NCBI GenBank assembly: GCA_021810635.1 | Contig: JAJZIH010000001.1 | Span: 124,001 to 188,000, forward strand | Reading direction: 5' to 3' | From: Pseudomonadota bacterium | GTDB taxonomy: Bacteria > Pseudomonadota > Gammaproteobacteria > JAKAQQ01 | DNA: 64,000 bases | Shown: in pieces, positions 25,670 to 34,843 of the stretch | Position numbering within the stretch: the first letter of the stretch is position 1 | How the letters are laid out: each line of letters starts with the position of its first letter | Position numbers and translations under genes: made by a program | The notes under the pieces: generated by a model | What the model was told of the DNA's origin: nothing | The model's input: only the letters and a program-made list of their open reading frames with translations | The model's database searches: none

Positions 25670-27090
25670 CCGGACACATCCTCAAAGCCGGGAGGCTCGG
25701 CGCGATGCCACTCGGTCCGTCGCTGAAAGTCCGCCGCCGCAGCGAACAGGGTCTCCTCGTCGAAATCGCGACCGATCAACTGTAAACCGACCGGCAAGCC
25801 GTCCACCAGTCCCGCCGGCACGGAGAGCGCCGGCAGCCCGGCGAGATTCACACCGATCGTGTAGATGTCATTGAGATACATCGTGAGCGGATCCGCGGTC
25901 TTCTCGCCGAGCCGGAACGCCGGGGTCGGCGTCGTCGGCCCGGCCAGAAGGTCCACCGACTCGAAGGCCCGTAGGAAATCGTTCCGGATGAGGCGGCGAA
26001 CCCGTTGGGCCTTGAGGTAATAGGCATCATAGTAGCCATGCGACAGCACGTAGGTCCCGATCAGGATCCGTCTTTGCACTTCCTCGCCGAACCCTTCGCT
26101 GCGCGAACGGCAGTAGAGGTCGAAGAGATCCTCCGGCCGGTCCGCTCGGTGGCCGAAACGGACCCCGTCGTAGCGAGCCAGGTTCGAGGAGCATTCCGCC
26201 GGGGCCAGCACGTAGTAGACCGGCACGGAAAGAGACAGGTTGGGCAAAGTCACGTCCGTGAGGCGGGCTCCGGCCGCCTCGAGGACGGCCAGGGCGGCCT
26301 GGATCCGGTCGGCCACGGTAGGCCAGAGCCCATCGTCGAAAAAGTTCCGGACGATGCCGATCCGGAGTCCGCGGATCCCGCGGGTGAGCGCCGCCACATA
26401 ATCCGGTACCGGCCGGTCGACGCTGGTCGAATCCCGGGGATCATGCCCAGCCATCCCCCGAAGCACCCAGGCCACGTCCTCGGCCGAGCGGGCCAGGACA
26501 CCGGCCTGATCCATGCTCGATGCAAAAGCGATCATGCCGAAGCGGGAGACCCGACCATAGCTCGGCTTGAACCCGGTCACCCCGCACAGGGCGGCCGGCT
26601 GGCGGATGGACCCTCCGGTATCGGTGCCGGTCGCCACCGGCACCAGCCCGGCCGCCACCGCGGCGGCGGAACCCCCCGATGAGCCGCCCGGCACCCGCTC
26701 CGGATCCCACGGATTCCGCACCGGACCGAAGGCGCTCGTTTCATTCGAGGAGCCCATGGCAAACTCGTCCATGTTGGTTTTTCCGACGAGGATGCAGCCC
26801 GCCCGGGCCAGCCGCTCCACGACGGTGGCATCATAGGGTGGAATAAAATCGGCGAGCATGCGCGACCCGCACGTGGTACGGATGCCCCGGGTCACGAAAA
26901 TATCCTTGTGGGCGATGGGAACGCCCGCAAGAGGACCGGCGGCGGGTGGCACCTCCGGATCCACCTGGGTGATGAAGGCATTGAGGCGGGGATTGTGGAC
27001 ACGGATCCGTTCGCGGTAACGGTCGGCCGCGGAACGGGCGTGGCGGGGATCCGCCGCAACGAGTTCCGGAACCCGGAGGCGGGATTTCAT
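25666..27090 (-). CDS. gatA: Aspartyl/glutamyl-tRNA amidotransferase subunit A
   Basis: A 474-residue amidase-signature protein. The Ser-cisSer-Lys triad is visible: the lysine in [12 protein letters not shown], and the serines in the [14 protein letters not shown] signature. It releases ammonia from glutamine or asparagine for transfer to the tRNA-bound amino acid. The order gatC-gatA-gatB, with 13 bases after gatC and an ATGA overlap with gatB, is the usual one. Confidence 0.96.
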   Translation of the reverse strand: MKSRLRVPELVAADPRHARSAADRYRERIRVHNPRLNAFITQVDPEVPPAAGPLAGVPIAHKDIFVTRGIRTTCGSRMLADFIPPYDATVVERLARAGCILVGKTNMDEFAMGSSNETSAFGPVRNPWDPERVPGGSSGGSAAAVAAGLVPVATGTDTGGSIRQPAALCGVTGFKPSYGRVSRFGMIAFASSMDQAGVLARSAEDVAWVLRGMAGHDPRDSTSVDRPVPDYVAALTRGIRGLRIGIVRNFFDDGLWPTVADRIQAALAVLEAAGARLTDVTLPNLSLSVPVYYVLAPAECSSNLARYDGVRFGHRADRPEDLFDLYCRSRSEGFGEEVQRRILIGTYVLSHGYYDAYYLKAQRVRRLIRNDFLRAFESVDLLAGPTTPTPAFRLGEKTADPLTMYLNDIYTIGVNLAGLPALSVPAGLVDGLPVGLQLIGRDFDEETLFAAAADFQRRTEWHRAEPPGFEDVSG

Positions 27091-27103
27091 GACGGGTCGG
27101 CGC

Positions 27104-27388
27104 TCACTCGATCACGCGCGGCACGCGGTAGTACCCTTCCGCCACGTCGGGCGCTCCCCGTTCAATCGTCTCGCAATCCACCTGCTCGCGGACCTCGTCG
27201 TCGCGGAGGGGCTGGGCCAGGTCCAGGGGATGCACCAAGGGCTCAATCTCCCCGGCCGGCGCCGCCTCGAGCTGGCGGACGAACCCGAGGATCCGGTCGA
27301 GTTCCCGGGCCAGACGGTCCCCGTCCTCGGGGCGCACCTCAAGGCGCGCCAGCATCGACAGTCGTTTGACTTCCGCGGCGGAGAGCAT
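27104..27388 (-). CDS. gatC: Aspartyl/glutamyl-tRNA amidotransferase subunit C
   Basis: A 94-residue protein of typical GatC length. The family pattern is seen in [11 protein letters not shown] near the start, then [11 protein letters not shown], ending [34 protein letters not shown]. It stabilises GatA and bridges it to GatB. No Shine-Dalgarno site is obvious before the ATG. It is the first gene of the operon and divergent from mreB. Confidence 0.94.
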   Translation of the reverse strand: MLSAAEVKRLSMLARLEVRPEDGDRLARELDRILGFVRQLEAAPAGEIEPLVHPLDLAQPLRDDEVREQVDCETIERGAPDVAEGYYRVPRVIE

Positions 27389-27415
27389 GGAAACCCCGGG
27401 GGGAACCCGGATGGC

Positions 27416-27421
27416 ATTTTA
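27416..27421 (-). promoter_or_regulatory. Probable -10 of gatCAB
   Basis: TAAAAT on the minus strand (27421 to 27416) lies 27 bases before the gatC ATG. The -35 region is weak. Confidence 0.35.
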
Positions 27422-27428
27422 CCAACTC

Positions 27429-27457
27429 TTGCGTCCCTGCGTAGCGGTTGCTAGAGT
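27429..27457 (+). promoter_or_regulatory. Sigma-70-type promoter of the mreBCD cluster
   Basis: TTGCGT (27429-27434) and TAGAGT (27452-27457) are separated by 17 bases, and the mreB ATG is 29 bases further on. The -10 overlaps the inverted repeat annotated at 27453-27469. Confidence 0.5.
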
Positions 27458-27469
27458 ATCGCATACTCT
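27453..27469. promoter_or_regulatory. Inverted repeat over the mreB -10 and start site
   Basis: AGAGTAT (27453-27459) and ATACTCT (27463-27469) are exact complements with a 3-base centre. The repeat begins within the -10 hexamer and covers the expected transcription start. It could be an operator or a hairpin at the very 5' end of the mreB mRNA. Confidence 0.45.
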
Positions 27470-27486
27470 CTGATGAACAAAACCCC

Positions 27487-28539
27487 ATGTTTTCCCGCCT
27501 GACGCGCTATTTTTCGACTGACCTCTCCATTGACCTCGGAACGGCCAATACCCTGATCTACGTGCGCGGGCAGGGTATCATCCTCAACGAGCCGTCCGTG
27601 GTGGCCGTCCGCGAGGAGTCCGATCACGGTAACCGCAAGATCGAGGCCTATGGGGTCGAGGCCAAGATGATGCTCGGACGTACCCCCGGGCACATCTCGG
27701 CCATCCGCCCTCTCAAGAACGGCGTCATCTCCGACTTCACGCTGACGGAACAGATGCTGAAACACTTCATTCGCAAGGCACAAAGCCAGCAGTGGTTGCC
27801 GCTGAGCCCGCGGGTCGTGGTCTGCGTGCCATTCGGATCGAACCCGGTGGAACGCCGGGCGATCCTGGATTCCGCCCATGGTGCCGGCGCCCGTCAGGTG
27901 TACCTCCTCGAGGAACCGGTGGCGGCAGCACTGGGTGCGGGGCTGGCCATCCACGAAGCCAAGGGGGCCATGGTGCTCGACATCGGCGGCGGGACCTCCG
28001 AGGCGGCCGTCATCTCGCTCAACGGGATCGTGTACGCCCAGTCGGTGCGCCTCGGTGGCGACCGTTTCGACGAGGCCATCCAGCAGTACATCCGCCGCAA
28101 CTATAACCTCTTGATCGGCGAATCCACCGCCGAACGGATCAAGATCGAGATCGGCTGCGCCTTCCCGACCCAGCAGGTGCGCGATTTCGAGGTCCGCGGC
28201 CGCAGTCTCTCCGAGGGGGTTCCGCGCAGCCTCACCATCAACAGCAACGAGATCCTGGAAGCGCTCCAGGAACCCCTGAGTGGCATCATCGACGCCATCC
28301 GCCAGACACTGGAACAGACACCACCCGAGCTTGCCGCCGACATCTCGGAACGCGGGATCGTCCTGAGCGGGGGTGGCGCGCTCCTGCGCGACATGGACAA
28401 GCTGATCACCGAGGAAACCGGAATTCCCGTGATTGTGGCCGAGGATCCCATGACCTGCGTAGCCCGCGGTGGCGGTCGCGTCCTCGAGATGCTGGAGACG
28501 TCCGGCCGGATTCCGATTCCGCTGTCCCACGTCCGCTGA
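27487..28539 (+). CDS. mreB: Rod shape-determining protein MreB
   Basis: A 350-residue bacterial actin. The ATP-binding blocks are seen as [18 protein letters not shown] (phosphate 1), [13 protein letters not shown] (phosphate 2) and [15 protein letters not shown] (adenosine region). Its near-N-terminal FSRLTRYF is the usual membrane-contacting stretch. MreB filaments guide lateral wall synthesis through MreC, MreD, RodA and PBP2, all encoded just downstream. The ATG lacks a purine-rich site; the in-frame upstream extension lies before the transcript start. Confidence 0.97.
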   Translation: MFSRLTRYFSTDLSIDLGTANTLIYVRGQGIILNEPSVVAVREESDHGNRKIEAYGVEAKMMLGRTPGHISAIRPLKNGVISDFTLTEQMLKHFIRKAQSQQWLPLSPRVVVCVPFGSNPVERRAILDSAHGAGARQVYLLEEPVAAALGAGLAIHEAKGAMVLDIGGGTSEAAVISLNGIVYAQSVRLGGDRFDEAIQQYIRRNYNLLIGESTAERIKIEIGCAFPTQQVRDFEVRGRSLSEGVPRSLTINSNEILEALQEPLSGIIDAIRQTLEQTPPELAADISERGIVLSGGGALLRDMDKLITEETGIPVIVAEDPMTCVARGGGRVLEMLETSGRIPIPLSHVR

Positions 28540-28542
28540 GCC

Positions 28543-29427
28543 ATGCGGTTCGGACCGTCGCGCAATCCGTCCCAAAGCAGCCTCTTCCACCGCCAGTCTT
28601 TTCTGGCCCTGCGCCTTGCCTGCGCCGTCACCGGCTCGGTCGCCCTCCTCGTGCTCTCCCGCGGGGAACCCGCCGGGACACCGCTCTCCGCCTTCGCGTC
28701 CCGCCTCGGGTCGGTCATCGAACGGCCGATCGCCTTTTCGGTCTCGACCATCGCCTCGATCGGACCGACGTTCACCCGTCACGAGATCCTGGAACGGCGG
28801 ATCGGCATCCTCGAACACCGCCTCCTTCGGCTGCGGGCCCGCCTGGCCCGGGACCATTCCCTGGTATTCGAGAATGAGCGGCTGAAAGCCTTGCTGGGCC
28901 GGGCCCGTACTCTGAAACAGGCCTACCGGATCGTGCACGTGCTCCGCGTCGACCTCGACCCCTACCGCCAGGAACTTCTCCTCGGAGCCGGGCAGACCGC
29001 GGCCCTGCGACCAGGCGATGCCGTGGTCGACGCCCGCGGACTCGTGGGGCAGATCGTGACCACAACGGCCCATACGGCCCGGGTCCTGCTCATTACCGAC
29101 CCCGGCCAGATGGTCCCGGTCGAGGTGGCGGAGACCGGTCTTTTGACCTTCAGCGTCGGCACGGGCTCGCCCTCACGTCTCCGGCTGCCCTTCATCGCCA
29201 ACCAGCCGACCGGAATCCGTCCCGGACAACTGCTCATCTCGTCCGGCCTGGGGGGACATTACCCGCACGGATTCCCGGTCGCCGTGGTCACCCGCGTCGA
29301 ATCCCGGCCGGACCGTTCCTTCGCTTATGTCACGGCACGTCCGCTCGCCGCCCTGTCCGAGGACCGTGAACTCCTGGTCCTGACCGGCAGCGCCGGGCGA
29401 CCGCCTTCCCGCACCCCCGCCCGGTGA
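28543..29427 (+). CDS. mreC: Rod shape-determining protein MreC
   Basis: A 294-residue protein with a cytoplasmic basic N-terminus, one membrane helix (about residues 21-41), a coiled coil (about 78-118) and the two-barrel periplasmic domain (VLRVDLDPYRQELLLGAG, DARGLVGQIV, LLITDPGQMVPVEV). It bridges MreB to the periplasmic wall enzymes. It begins 3 bases after mreB and its stop overlaps the mreD GTG (GTGA). Confidence 0.94.
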   Translation: MRFGPSRNPSQSSLFHRQSFLALRLACAVTGSVALLVLSRGEPAGTPLSAFASRLGSVIERPIAFSVSTIASIGPTFTRHEILERRIGILEHRLLRLRARLARDHSLVFENERLKALLGRARTLKQAYRIVHVLRVDLDPYRQELLLGAGQTAALRPGDAVVDARGLVGQIVTTTAHTARVLLITDPGQMVPVEVAETGLLTFSVGTGSPSRLRLPFIANQPTGIRPGQLLISSGLGGHYPHGFPVAVVTRVESRPDRSFAYVTARPLAALSEDRELLVLTGSAGRPPSRTPAR

Positions 29428-29906
29428 CGGGACTGCGCTCCTACGCCATCATCGCGGCCACGCTGCTCGCGGCCATCCTCCTGTCGGTCCTGCCTCTCCC
29501 CCACGCCGACCTCCTCGCCCGGCCACTCTGGTTGCCGCTCGTCGCCGGTTACTGGTGCCTGGCCGCCCCCCGCCGGATGGGCATTTTCACCGCTTGGGGA
29601 GCCGGGCTCCTGTTCGACGCGGCGGTGGCGAGCCCGTTCGGGGAACATGCGCTCGCCCTGTCGGTCTTTGCCTATATGATGTCCCGCTATCACCTGCGGA
29701 TCCGCAACTTGCCAATCGGGCTCCAGATGCTGTTCGTGGCCGCCAATCTCCTGCTCTACGAATTTTTGATCTTCTGGATCAATGGCCTGACGTCCAAAAC
29801 GGGCCCGATCCTGTTTTACGGGCTGCCGATTCTGGTCAGTACGGCCCTCTGGCCCGCGGTCTTTTTTCTCTTGCGCCGGCTGCGCCGGCGATACCGGATA
29901 CACTGA
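29424..29906 (+). CDS. mreD: Rod shape-determining protein MreD
   Basis: A 160-residue membrane protein with five to six helices. The MreD look is in LARPLWLPLVAGYWCLAAPRRMGIFTAWGAGLLFDA and the C-terminal basic RRLRRRYRIH. It is part of the elongasome. The start is a GTG overlapping the mreC stop; mrdA follows after 4 bases. Confidence 0.92.
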   Translation: MTGLRSYAIIAATLLAAILLSVLPLPHADLLARPLWLPLVAGYWCLAAPRRMGIFTAWGAGLLFDAAVASPFGEHALALSVFAYMMSRYHLRIRNLPIGLQMLFVAANLLLYEFLIFWINGLTSKTGPILFYGLPILVSTALWPAVFFLLRRLRRRYRIH

Positions 29907-29910
29907 GCCC

Positions 29911-31821
29911 ATGGATCCCGCCGTCCCCATCCCCGACCCCCCGCGGGAATACCGGCTGTTCCGCCGGCGCCTGCTCGTGGCCCTTCTCGTGGGGGGCCTG
30001 ATGGTCGGGGCGGTGGTGATCCGGCTCATCGCGCTCCAGCTCCTCGACCACCGGCATTTCGATGCCCTGGCCCGCGGCAATCGCATCCGGACGCTGCCCA
30101 TTGATCCTCCACGCGGTCTCATCACCGACCGCCACGGCATCATCCTCGCGGAAAACATCCCGAGTTACGAACTCGTGATCAACCGGGACGAGGTCCAAAA
30201 CCTGCACCGGACCATCCGGCGGATCCGCGCCATTGTGCCCCTCAGGCCTGAGGACCTCCGCCTGTTCTGGCAGCTGGTCCGGGTGGAACCACCCTATGAA
30301 CCGGTCCCGATCCGCCGCGACTTGAGTTCCCGGGCGGCCGCCCGGCTCGCCGTCAACCTGCCCAGCCTGCCGGGGGTCAGCATCGAAGCCCATCTCAAGC
30401 GGTTCTACCCGCTCGGACCCATCGCGGCGCACCTTTTGGGCTACGTGGGGCCCATTCACTCACGCGAACTGCGGCAGAACCCGGGCCGGCTCTATAACGC
30501 CGGCTCGGACATCGGCCAGGAAGGGCTCGAACTCAGCTACGAAAACCTGCTCTATGGCATCCCCGGGCGAAGGACCGTCGAGATCAACGTGGGGGGAGGC
30601 CTGGTCCGGGTCCTCAGGACGCGTCCGCCCGTGCCCGGGGACTCCCTCATCCTCACAATTGATGCCCGCCTCGAAGCCATCGCCCACGCAGCGCTCGGCC
30701 AGAACGCCGGGGCGGTCGTGGCCATCGATCCCAAAACCGGCGGCATCCTCGCCATGGCCAGTACGCCGAGCTACAACCCGAATCGCTTCGTGAACGGGAT
30801 CAGCAACGCGGACTATGCCCGTCTCGCCGACAATCCGCTCCGCCCCCTGTTCAACCGCGCCCTCCAAGGAGAGTACGCACCCGCCTCCACCATCAAGCCG
30901 TTCATCAGCCTGGCCGTCCTGAACGACCGGGTGATCACCCCGGAAACCACCATTTACTGTCCGGGCACCTTCGTCCTACCGGGCACGACCCATGTCTATC
31001 ATGACTGGCAACCCTGGGGACACGGGGTCACCGATCTGCGCAAGGCCATCACCCAGTCGGTCGACGTGTTTTTCTATCACATGGCGGTCGACCTGGGGAT
31101 CCGGCGGCTCGACACCTTCGTCCGCCAGTTCGGCTTCGGCCGAAGCCCTCCGATCGATCTCATCGGCGCCCGCGCCGGAGTCCTGCCCTCCCCGGCGTGG
31201 AAGCTCGCCCATACCGGCAAACCGTGGTACGAGGGGGATACCGTCATCTCCGGAATCGGCGAGGGATTCTGGCTCGTCACCCCGTTGCAGATGGCTACGG
31301 CGCTGGCGACGCTGGCCACCCATGGCCACCGGTTCCGCCCCCGGGTCCTCCACGCCATCCTCGATCCCATGAACCACCGCATCGATCGCATGGCGCCGGA
31401 AGCCGAGACGCCGATCCGCCTCGACGCCCCGGGACTCTGGAGCATCGTCATTCGGGATATGGAAAGCGTGATCAAGAACCCGACGGGAACCGCGCACGGC
31501 ATCGACTACGGCCTTCGCTACCCGCTCGCCGCCAAGACCGGGACGGCCCAGGTCAGCAACTTGGACCGCAACGATTTCGGGAACTACCACCTGCTTCCCA
31601 AGGATGAACGGGACAACGCGATCTTCATCGCCTTCGGCCCGATCCCCCATCCGCGGATTGCGGTGGCGGTTTTCGTCGAACATGGCGTCGCCGGCGCGCT
31701 GACCGGTGCGCCGATCGCTCGCCGCCTCATCGACGCCGACCTTTCCTCCCTGGGCCTGCCACCCGAGCGCCAGCCCTACGCCTCGCTCGCGGATCCCGCG
31801 CCGCCCGCCACCCGCCGCTGA
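29911..31821 (+). CDS. mrdA: Penicillin-binding protein 2 (elongasome transpeptidase)
   Basis: A 636-residue class B PBP with an N-terminal anchor (about residues 24-44), a pedestal domain and a transpeptidase domain. The active-site motifs are Ser326-x-x-Lys329 in ASTIKP, SVD in QSVDVFF, and KTGTAQ. PBP2 cross-links lateral-wall peptidoglycan with RodA, the next gene. It is preceded by mreD with 4 bases between. Confidence 0.96.
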   Translation: MDPAVPIPDPPREYRLFRRRLLVALLVGGLMVGAVVIRLIALQLLDHRHFDALARGNRIRTLPIDPPRGLITDRHGIILAENIPSYELVINRDEVQNLHRTIRRIRAIVPLRPEDLRLFWQLVRVEPPYEPVPIRRDLSSRAAARLAVNLPSLPGVSIEAHLKRFYPLGPIAAHLLGYVGPIHSRELRQNPGRLYNAGSDIGQEGLELSYENLLYGIPGRRTVEINVGGGLVRVLRTRPPVPGDSLILTIDARLEAIAHAALGQNAGAVVAIDPKTGGILAMASTPSYNPNRFVNGISNADYARLADNPLRPLFNRALQGEYAPASTIKPFISLAVLNDRVITPETTIYCPGTFVLPGTTHVYHDWQPWGHGVTDLRKAITQSVDVFFYHMAVDLGIRRLDTFVRQFGFGRSPPIDLIGARAGVLPSPAWKLAHTGKPWYEGDTVISGIGEGFWLVTPLQMATALATLATHGHRFRPRVLHAILDPMNHRIDRMAPEAETPIRLDAPGLWSIVIRDMESVIKNPTGTAHGIDYGLRYPLAAKTGTAQVSNLDRNDFGNYHLLPKDERDNAIFIAFGPIPHPRIAVAVFVEHGVAGALTGAPIARRLIDADLSSLGLPPERQPYASLADPAPPATRR

Positions 31822-31842
31822 TCTTCCGCTCCCAGTCCGGAT

Positions 31843-33033
31843 GTGGCACACTGGGAGGGTCTCCAGCGTGCATCCGACGTGGCCAGCCGTATCGCTCTTC
31901 CGATCTCTGATGCGAGCGCCCGCGACCGGGACTCCGGGAGCTTCGGACCCGGATGGACCGGGTACCTGCACCTCGACGGCATCCTCCTGAGCGAACTGGC
32001 CCTGCTTTCTCTCTTCGGCCTGGTCTCCCTGTACGGTGCCGGACACGGCCATTTCACACTGGTCGAAAAACAGCTCATCCGGGTGCTCTTGGGCTTCGCC
32101 GTCCTGGTGGCGGTGGCCCAGGTCCCGCCCGTCTACTACCGCCTGGCGGCCCCTTGGTTCTACGCCGCCTCGCTCCTGCTTCTGACCGCCGTGCTGGTCT
32201 ATGGGCACACCCGGCTCGGTGCACAGCGCTGGCTCGATCTCGGTTTCGTGCGGCTCGAACCCACCGAGCTCATGCTCTTGGCCCTGCCCCTCATGCTGAC
32301 CCGCCATCTCTCCGCCGCCCCCCCTCCCCCGGACTGGAAACGCATCGGGGCCAGCCTGATCCTGATCGGTCTCCCCCTGGCGCTCATCCTGAAGCAGCCC
32401 GATCTGGGTTCCGCTCTCCTCATCGGGCTGATCGGCGTGTTCTGCCTGTTCCTGTCCGGAATCCGCTGGCGCTATCTCGTTATCGGACTGCTCCTGGTCG
32501 CCGCCTCGACCCCCGTCGCGTGGCATTTCATGCACCAGTACCAGCGGGAGCGGATCCTCATCTTCCTCAATCCGGAGCGCGATCCCTTGGGGGCTGGCTA
32601 CCACATCATCCAGTCCCAGATCGCGCTGGGCTCGGGCGGACTGTTCGGCCGCGGACTGCTTCACGGCAGCCAGACCCAACTCGACTTCCTGCCGGAAAGC
32701 ACCACCGACTTCATCTTCGCCGTCATCGGCGAGCAGTTCGGACTGCTGGGCGCTTTCGCCCTCATTTTCCTGTTCCTGTTGCTCGTCCAGAGAACCCTCT
32801 GGCTGGCCACGCGGATGGACGCCCGCTTCGGGCGACTGTGGACGGTCACCCTGGCCTTCATCATCTTCCTCTATCTCGTCGTCAATGTCGGCATGGTGTC
32901 CGGACTGCTGCCGGTGGTGGGCGAACCGCTCCCGTTCATCAGTTTCGGAGGATCCTCCATCGTCACGCTCATGGCCGGGTTCGGCAGCATCATGAACCTG
33001 TCCCGCGAGCCCCGGCTGACGCACTCCCGCTGA
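31843..33033 (+). CDS. rodA: Peptidoglycan glycosyltransferase RodA (SEDS)
   Basis: A SEDS protein of 396 residues from this GTG, with about ten membrane helices. Diagnostic blocks are GAQRWLDLG, KQPDLGSALL, DPLGAGYHIIQSQIALGSGGL (which holds the SEDS catalytic Asp region), FLPESTTDFIFAV and PLPFISFGGSSI. It polymerises glycan strands with PBP2. Neither this GTG nor the one at 31879 (384 residues) has a ribosome-binding site; alignment with E. coli RodA favours the shorter form, so the first 12 codons are doubtful. Confidence 0.94.
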   Translation: MAHWEGLQRASDVASRIALPISDASARDRDSGSFGPGWTGYLHLDGILLSELALLSLFGLVSLYGAGHGHFTLVEKQLIRVLLGFAVLVAVAQVPPVYYRLAAPWFYAASLLLLTAVLVYGHTRLGAQRWLDLGFVRLEPTELMLLALPLMLTRHLSAAPPPPDWKRIGASLILIGLPLALILKQPDLGSALLIGLIGVFCLFLSGIRWRYLVIGLLLVAASTPVAWHFMHQYQRERILIFLNPERDPLGAGYHIIQSQIALGSGGLFGRGLLHGSQTQLDFLPESTTDFIFAVIGEQFGLLGAFALIFLFLLLVQRTLWLATRMDARFGRLWTVTLAFIIFLYLVVNVGMVSGLLPVVGEPLPFISFGGSSIVTLMAGFGSIMNLSREPRLTHSR

Positions 33034-33034
33034 C

Positions 33035-34015
33035 ATGCGCCCGCGGATCCTGATCCTGGTCTGCCTCTGCTGCCTCGGATGCCCAGCGGCGGCCGCCCAG
33101 AGCCCGCCGATGTCCTTCTCCGCCCGGGCCGTCCAGGGTTTCATCCATCACATGGTCCGGGCCCACCATTTCCCTGCGGCGCAGCTCGTCGCCCTGTTTC
33201 ACCAGGCCAGACCCCTTGCGGGCGTGCTGTCCATGATCCACCATCCCTACGAGGCCCTGCCTTGGCGAAGCTACCGTCGGCTGTTTGTCAACCCGGAGAA
33301 GATCCGGAACGGACAGGCTTGGCTCCTCGCCCATGCCCATGCCATCCGCCAGGAGGAACGGCGCTTCGGGGTCCCCGGCGCCATCATCGCCGCCATCCTC
33401 GGCGTCGAGACCGATTACGGCCGGGTCACCGGACAGATCCCGGCCCTGGACAGCCTGAGCACGCTGGCCTTCGAGGATCCCGGCCGGGGCGCGTTCTTCC
33501 GTCACGAACTGAGCGGCTACCTCCGGCTCTGCCGACGAGAGCATTTCAATCCGACGGCGATCCGCGGATCCTATGCCGGCGCGCTCGGCATCCCCCAGTT
33601 CATGCCGACCGCCTATCTGCGCTACGCCATCGGTCGATCCCCGGGGCGGCGCGCCAACCTTTTCGCCAGCATGGACGATGCCATCAACAGCGTGGCCCGG
33701 TACCTGCTGGCCAAAGGCTGGCAGCCCGGCCAGCCCGTCGCCATCGAAGTCGCCCTCGCACCCGACCGCCCCCCACCCCCCCCGGGCCTCATCGAAACCC
33801 CGACCCATGTCCGGGCCCTGCGCCGGGCCGGATTCCTCATCCCCCATCGCCTGTCCAACCAGCTGACCGTGGAGCTCGTGACACGGCCGGGCCTCGCCAG
33901 CACCCACTACTGGCTGACCCTCCACAACTTCCAAAGCCTCATGGCCTACAACCCGAGCGTCAACTACACGATGGCGGTCTTCGAACTTGCGCTGCGCCTG
34001 TCGGAACCGTCCTGA
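33035..34015 (+). CDS. mltB: Membrane-bound lytic murein transglycosylase B
   Basis: A 326-residue lytic transglycosylase. The catalytic glutamate is Glu125 in ILGVETDYGR, and the family block GSYAGALGIPQFMPT follows. The N-terminal signal could be a lipoprotein type ending at Cys16 (CLGC) or an AAA-Q type I cleavage. It cuts glycan strands to give anhydro-muropeptides. Its ATG comes one base after the rodA stop. Confidence 0.92.
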   Translation: MRPRILILVCLCCLGCPAAAAQSPPMSFSARAVQGFIHHMVRAHHFPAAQLVALFHQARPLAGVLSMIHHPYEALPWRSYRRLFVNPEKIRNGQAWLLAHAHAIRQEERRFGVPGAIIAAILGVETDYGRVTGQIPALDSLSTLAFEDPGRGAFFRHELSGYLRLCRREHFNPTAIRGSYAGALGIPQFMPTAYLRYAIGRSPGRRANLFASMDDAINSVARYLLAKGWQPGQPVAIEVALAPDRPPPPPGLIETPTHVRALRRAGFLIPHRLSNQLTVELVTRPGLASTHYWLTLHNFQSLMAYNPSVNYTMAVFELALRLSEPS

Positions 34016-34775
34016 GGGACGGCGGGGGCTCCGGATTCTCGCCGGGCTGGGCGTCCTGCTCCTCGCCGCCTGCGCCCCGTTCCCCCGGCGAGGGGTGCCG
34101 CCGCGCAACCTGCGTGCCCCCGGAGGCGCTTATGTGGTCGATGGCCGCCGGTACTATGTGCTCAAGGATGCCCAGGACTACAACCAGCGCGGGATCGCCT
34201 CCTGGTACGGGCTGCATTCGATCGGCAGGCCCACGGCCAGCGGCATCCCCTATAACCCCCGCTCGCTCACGGCGGCGAGCAAAGTTTTGCCCTTGGGCAC
34301 CTGGGTCCGGGTCACCAATCTCGTGAACGGCCGCCGGGTGAACGTCCGCATCGACGATCGCGGCCCCTTCGTCCGGCACCGCATCATCGACCTGTCCTAC
34401 GCCGCAGCCCGCAAGATCGGCATGATCGCCCGCGGTACGGCCCTCGTCGACGTCCGGGCCATCGCGGGACCGATCTTGCCCGCGGCCCAGCGCTTCACCC
34501 TTGCCCCGCCGCCCCTGCCCCGCAATCCGCTCGGCCACTCCCCCCGCATGTACCTCCAGGTGGGTGCCTATACCCAGCGGAGCCAGGCCCTCAGGCTCGA
34601 ACTCGGGTTCATGAAGAAGGGCATCCACCCGCTCCGCCTGTTCCCGATCCGGCACCACCGGCAGATCCTCTACGTCCTCCAGGTCGGCCCCCTCGGGCAG
34701 GTCAGGGAACTCGACCGCCTGGCCAGGCGTCTCACAGTTCTGGGCTACCCGAACACGGAAGTGATCATCCGTTGA
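33987..34775 (+). CDS. rlpA: RlpA-like septal lipoprotein with SPOR domain
   Basis: A 262-residue protein read from a TTG start. The signal ends in a lipobox at Cys29 (LLLAAC). A double-psi beta-barrel RlpA domain follows (QRGIASWYGLHSIGRPTASG, then VNVRIDDRGPF with the conserved Asp, then DLSYAAARKIG), and a C-terminal SPOR-like domain (about 185-262) begins MYLQVGAYTQRSQAL. RlpA proteins bind or cleave denuded glycan. The start lies 29 bases inside mltB; no ATG exists before the lipobox, so TTG is the best choice. Confidence 0.88.
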   Translation: MRCACRNRPEGRRGLRILAGLGVLLLAACAPFPRRGVPPRNLRAPGGAYVVDGRRYYVLKDAQDYNQRGIASWYGLHSIGRPTASGIPYNPRSLTAASKVLPLGTWVRVTNLVNGRRVNVRIDDRGPFVRHRIIDLSYAAARKIGMIARGTALVDVRAIAGPILPAAQRFTLAPPPLPRNPLGHSPRMYLQVGAYTQRSQALRLELGFMKKGIHPLRLFPIRHHRQILYVLQVGPLGQVRELDRLARRLTVLGYPNTEVIIR

Positions 34776-34804
34776 TCGGCCCAGGACCCGGACCGCGGCC
34801 GGGT

Positions 34805-34810
34805 TAGAAT
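34805..34810 (+). promoter_or_regulatory. Possible -10 of dacA
   Basis: TAGAAT lies 33 bases before the dacA TTG, after a GC hairpin (CCCGG at 34787-34791 with CCGGG at 34799-34803). No -35 is found at proper spacing. Confidence 0.3.
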
Positions 34811-34843
34811 AGCCGCCTCACCGCCTGCCAGACGGAGCCTTCC

